Source of the DNA: Pseudomonas kitaguniensis
GTDB lineage: Bacteria; Pseudomonadota; Gammaproteobacteria; Pseudomonadales; Pseudomonadaceae
DNA: 64,000 nucleotides
Assembly (NCBI RefSeq): GCF_009296165.1
Contig: NZ_VUAZ01000003.1
Location: 62,001-126,000 of the forward strand
Direction: 5' to 3'
Positions 60,441 to 64,000 of this stretch are shown in pieces. Numbering within the stretch: the first letter of the stretch is position 1; every line of letters starts with the position of its first letter. The notes beneath the pieces were generated by a model. It ran no database searches and had not been told where the DNA came from. It saw only the letters and a program-made list of their open reading frames with translations. The position numbers were made by a program, and so were the translations under genes.

Positions 60441-62506
60441 CTAGAGCATCGGTGAATGGCTGACCACTCGCAACGCCAGGCCTTCATACGCGTCCAGCGT
60501 GATGGTGAACTCGCCGTCGGCAGTCAGATCGCCCTCGACGCGCTCGTTGATGATGTCCACCACCGGCCCTGGCGCGATGTCGGGCAAGTGCAGGGTTTCG
60601 GTGATCGCTGTAGCGCCAAAGTTCAGGGCGGTGATTTGCGTGCCTTTACCGGCCGGCAGTTCGTGAACCATGATCAACAAGCCTGGGTTCTCGACCTCCG
60701 GCACCAGAATCTGGCGGCTGGCGGCGATGTCGTATGCGCGGCGCACTGCGAGAATTTTTTGCAGTTGCGAGGCAAATGACTGCGGGTCTTGCAACTGGCT
60801 GTTGAGGCTGCCGTACAAAGATTTGGCGCGCGGCATCTGCCCCGCCGAACACTCTGCGTGCGGGTTCAGGTCGACCAGGTCATAGGCACCGCGATGAACC
60901 CAACGGGTGTCGCCATCCGCCATCAAATGCGCTACGTCATCGGCGGCCAGCGGCAACGCGCCGACCAGGTCCCAACCCGACAAGGCAAACACGCCGGGTT
61001 GCATGGCGTTGTACATCGCCAACAACAAATGGATCTGGCGGATTTGCTCTATGTCCGCCGGTGTAATCGCGTCCAGGTCACGAATACCCAGCGCTGCGGT
61101 GATGATGCTGGCCGTGGTGCAGGACACGCCGTTAGTGACGAATTTCAGGTTATACGGCGCATGTTCACCGGCCAGACGTTCGTACATCTGTTCGCGGATA
61201 TGCTCGCGCAGGATGCTGCCGGGGAAGGTCTGGCCCTGGAAGAGGTAACTGTCGTGAGCGTGCAATGTCCAAAAATGCACCAGCTCCAGCGTCATCTCAT
61301 CGTGGTTCTGCAACGCGTGAATCAACGAGCCGGGGTCGATGCCCTGGCTGTGCATTTCGCGCAGCATCAGGCGCAGAAACTCCGTGTCGCCCATCAGCAA
61401 CGCATGTTGATACGCGGCCGGGTGATGAAGTCATAGGACAGGTCGGCGCCGCCGTGGGACATCGCGGCAATGTCGTCAACCGTGAGGTTCAACTCCTGAA
61501 AGCTGAAACCGCCGGCCTTGCGAATCGCACCGCCGAGCAACTGGTTGCCGGTGATCGACAGCGGGTGGCTTTCTGACCAGGCGGTGCCGTCCAGCTTGCG
61601 CTCCACGCCAAGGAAGCCGTTGGCGTCAAGGCGCAGGATCTTCGCGCCCATCACGTCAATCGCATGCAAGGCGTCGCCAATGATCATCTGCTGCGCGGCG
61701 AACGAGGGGTCCAGCCAGTTGAGCGACGGCTGGCCTTCCTTGAAGTAATGCAGGTACACCCAGCGGCGCGGTTTGCCATCGACGCCCACCACCACCGCAG
61801 TGGCGCTCCAGTCGGTTTCCTTGACGCCGGGCTCGAAAAAGATCACCCGTTGCAACTGGCCGACAATGTAGTGCTTGTCGCGCAGCGCATCGACCTGCAA
61901 GGGGCTGAGGTTCTGCGCATCACGCCCCTCGGCCACATCGGGCAGCAACGGCCAGTCTTCCTCGCGTATTTCGACCATGTGGTATAGGCCGGGATAGTCC
62001 TCATACGCCATCTCGGCCAAGCGAAAATCTGCGCCCTTGCCGGTGTGGGACGGGATTACGTCGTCGATGATCACCGCGTTGTGCGCGGCGGCCATGCGCG
62101 TCAACGCTTGCAACTGCGCCTCGGTGCCCAGTTGCGGGTCGATGTCGAAACTGATGCGGTCAAAATTGCCGTCGATGGTTGGCGTATGCCGAGTACCGGA
62201 GAGGCCCCCGGACTTTTTCAGCGGGCCGTTGTGAATGCCCTGGATGCCGATTTTCGACAGCGCATGCCACAGGCTCTCATCGCCCAACGCCTCCAGCACC
62301 GTGCCGTTCTCACGCGTGACAATCGAGGCCGGGTAGGCGGTAAACCACACCGAGGACAAGGCTGAAGCATCACGCGGCCGAGTGTGCGCATATGGCTGTT
62401 GCCACAACCGCCCCTGCCCCGAGTAGAGCTTGGCGCGTTGGCGCGCCGCGTTGAGCATCGATTGTTGCACCAGCCAGTTCACATGATCGTTGTCCGCCGC
62501 CGTCAT
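60441..62506 (-). pseudogene. treS: treS-like GH13 enzyme, split by a one-base deletion
   Basis: The N-terminal frame (start at the ATG at 62506) has the GH13 features [10 protein letters not shown], the nucleophile region [13 protein letters not shown] and FSFQELN, with the acid/base Glu. It ends with [11 protein letters not shown] at 61394. The C-terminal frame continues as [11 protein letters not shown], then [17 protein letters not shown] (conserved NHD) to 60441. One base added near 61413 (CGG CCG GCG TAT CAA) joins them into about 689 residues, the known length of this Pseudomonas trehalose-synthase-like family. Its reaction would be maltose/trehalose interconversion. Either an assembly error or a true mutation. 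Confidence 0.82.
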
Positions 62507-62588
62507 AAGCCTACTACCTGTGGTCGTGAAAAGGTTACTCGTAAGCATAGGAGCCGCAAGCGGGGCTATTCGTTGCATCGCAATGCGC

Positions 62589-63359
62589 TTAACCAGGCAA
62601 CTGCCGATACTGCATGGGCGTAAACCCGGTCAACGCCTTGAATTGGCGGGTAAACGCGCTGTGGTCGGTGTAGCCACATTGCAGCGCCACCTGGGTGATC
62701 GGCAACGCGCTGCGCAGCAACCGATGCGCGTGTTCCAGGCGCACTTTCTGGATCATCTGCCGGGGCGTCAGGTGGAAGATGCGGTTGCAGTAGCGCTCCA
62801 GCTGCGCCACGGAAATGCCGGCGACCTGGGTCAGCTCAGCGAGGCTGATGCGCCGGCTGAAATGCGCGCGGATGTAATCATCGACAGCCGCCAGGCGCTG
62901 GTACGCCGGATGGGTTTGGCTGGCCGATTGCAGGTCGACCGAGATACCCGCCAGGCCGATGATGTGGCCTGCATGGTTGTACAGCGGCGATTTATGCGTG
63001 AGGCACCAGCCGGGTTCGCGGCTGCCGTAGAGGTGCAGTTCAAGCTGATCGTCCAGCACCTCGCCGTGTTGCAGCACACGCAGGTCCTGCTCGGTGTAAC
63101 CCGGGCCAAGTTGCGCGGGGAACACCTCGGCGCTGGTCTTGCCGAGCAACGGTTGCAGATGTTTAAGGCCACAGCGTTGCACCAGGGTGCGGTTGGCCAG
63201 CACGTAACGCGCGTTGATGTCTTTGATGAAAATCGTCGCATTGGGGATCACATCGAGCATCGGCAACAACTGCGCGACCCCGGCCAGTAGCTGCTCGATG
63301 CTGTGCGGGCGACTCGCCTCACTGCCTTGGCAGAGGGTCGTAAACACGCTGTGCAACAT
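62589..63359 (-). CDS. PAS-AraC transcriptional regulator
   Basis: The protein has 256 residues from the ATG at 63359; ATGs at 63398 and 63434 are alternatives. A PAS-like sensor domain ([20 protein letters not shown], then [20 protein letters not shown]) precedes a C-terminal AraC double HTH ([20 protein letters not shown] and [20 protein letters not shown]). It is divergent from the proline-racemase-family gene, which it may control. Confidence 0.88.
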   Translation of the reverse strand: MLHSVFTTLCQGSEASRPHSIEQLLAGVAQLLPMLDVIPNATIFIKDINARYVLANRTLVQRCGLKHLQPLLGKTSAEVFPAQLGPGYTEQDLRVLQHGEVLDDQLELHLYGSREPGWCLTHKSPLYNHAGHIIGLAGISVDLQSASQTHPAYQRLAAVDDYIRAHFSRRISLAELTQVAGISVAQLERYCNRIFHLTPRQMIQKVRLEHAHRLLRSALPITQVALQCGYTDHSAFTRQFKALTGFTPMQYRQLPG

Positions 63360-63590
63360 GCCTTGCACCCCACATTTTTCAGGTTGACTGCGAGTCATCG
63401 TGCCGCACGCCCGTAGTGCTGTCGAGCGCGGCAAACTGTGCCGATTTCGTCACTCAAGCGAACGCAAACCATCAATCGTTGGCGCACCGATCGGTTCACG
63501 CTGTGCGCACTGCCTGCCTTGCGAATAACTCACAAAAAGGCGACAAAAAAAGTGCCTGAGCCCTTCCCCGCCCGCTGCACGGAGCCTGTT

Positions 63591-64000
63591 ATGAAACGCC
63601 TGCACGTCATTGATTCGCACACCGGCGGTGAACCCACGCGCCTGGTGCTGACGGGTTTCCCCGAGCTTACCGGCGCGAGCCTTGCCGACAAACGCGACAA
63701 CCTGCGCGACGCACATGACGCATGGCGCCGCGCCTGCCTGCTGGAACCTCGCGGCAATGACGTTCTGGTCGGCGCGCTGTACTGCGAGCCGGTAACGCCA
63801 GGCGCGACGTGCGGGGTGATCTTCTTCAACAATGCCGGTTACCTCGGCATGTGTGGCCACGGCACCATCGGCCTGGTTGCCTCGCTGCACCACTTGGGTC
63901 GCATCGAACCCGGCGTTCATCGCATCGACACGCCGGTGGGCGCCGTGACCGCGACGCTGCACGCAGACGGCGCCGTGACCTTGCGCAATGTGCCCGCCTA
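63591..64000 (+). CDS. 4-hydroxyproline epimerase / proline racemase family (5' part)
   Basis: The gene starts at the ATG at 63591 (GGAG upstream) and runs past the window end. The N-terminal signature [20 protein letters not shown] is family-typical and the catalytic cysteine is Cys88 in [10 protein letters not shown]. The length cannot be judged. Members with GHG after this Cys are often 4-hydroxyproline 2-epimerases. It is divergent from the PAS-AraC gene. Confidence 0.88.
   Translation, partial: MKRLHVIDSHTGGEPTRLVLTGFPELTGASLADKRDNLRDAHDAWRRACLLEPRGNDVLVGALYCEPVTPGATCGVIFFNNAGYLGMCGHGTIGLVASLHHLGRIEPGVHRIDTPVGAVTATLHADGAVTLRNVPA

Overview
The window reads as Pseudomonas DNA, most likely of the P. 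fluorescens group. The chromosomal genes at the right end are GC-rich and of Pseudomonas type (treS-like glycosidase, Lrp/AsnC regulator, hydantoinase cluster, hydroxyproline epimerase). This is inferred from gene content and protein style; no database search was possible.

Positions 1 to about 42,943 are most of a lambda-like temperate prophage. The minus strand carries what corresponds to lambda's rightward programme: cro, a CII-like gene, a replication gene with internal iterons, a lambda-P-position gene, nin-region genes (DUF1367, NinG), a Q-position gene, lysis (holin, Rz, Rz1), terminase, portal, head and tail genes down to a gpL-like minor tail protein. The tail tip lies left of the window. 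The plus strand carries the immunity region and then a leftward-type early operon: small proteins, a GHKL ATPase, a Rad52-like annealing protein, a Gp157 protein, a DUF2303 protein, two orphan DNA methyltransferases, a DUF4224 protein and a tyrosine integrase. It ends at a 58-bp 3' fragment of a tRNA-Leu(UAA) gene, the attachment junction. The intact tRNA is predicted beyond the left edge.

The control region is the most interesting part. Five 15-bp operators, with centres 24-25 bp apart within each cluster, lie in two clusters, exactly over a near-consensus PR and PL. Between the clusters is not a LexA-like cI gene but a three-gene overlapping operon: an HTH repressor without an S24 peptidase domain, a HipA-like kinase, and a DUF3037-like protein. 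This could be a kinase-coupled lysogeny switch, or a toxin-antitoxin or defence module built into the immunity region.

Positions 42,944 to about 55,000 are an accessory island with scars of other elements: a broken serine recombinase, a radC tail and a truncated IS3-type orfA. It also carries a 1296-residue toxin-like protein divergent from an M3 metallopeptidase, and an exported carboxylesterase. From about 55,000 the DNA looks like core chromosome: an NCS1 permease / DUF917 / hydantoinase / Lrp operon, a DUF2628 protein, a treS-like gene, a PAS-AraC regulator and the start of a proline-racemase-family gene.

Four genes (scaffold-like, portal, serine recombinase, treS-like) are broken by one-base indels. 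Either the assembly carries indel errors or several genes really are inactivated. By contrast, the tail chaperone pair has a textbook GGGAAAC slippery site and is a programmed frameshift.
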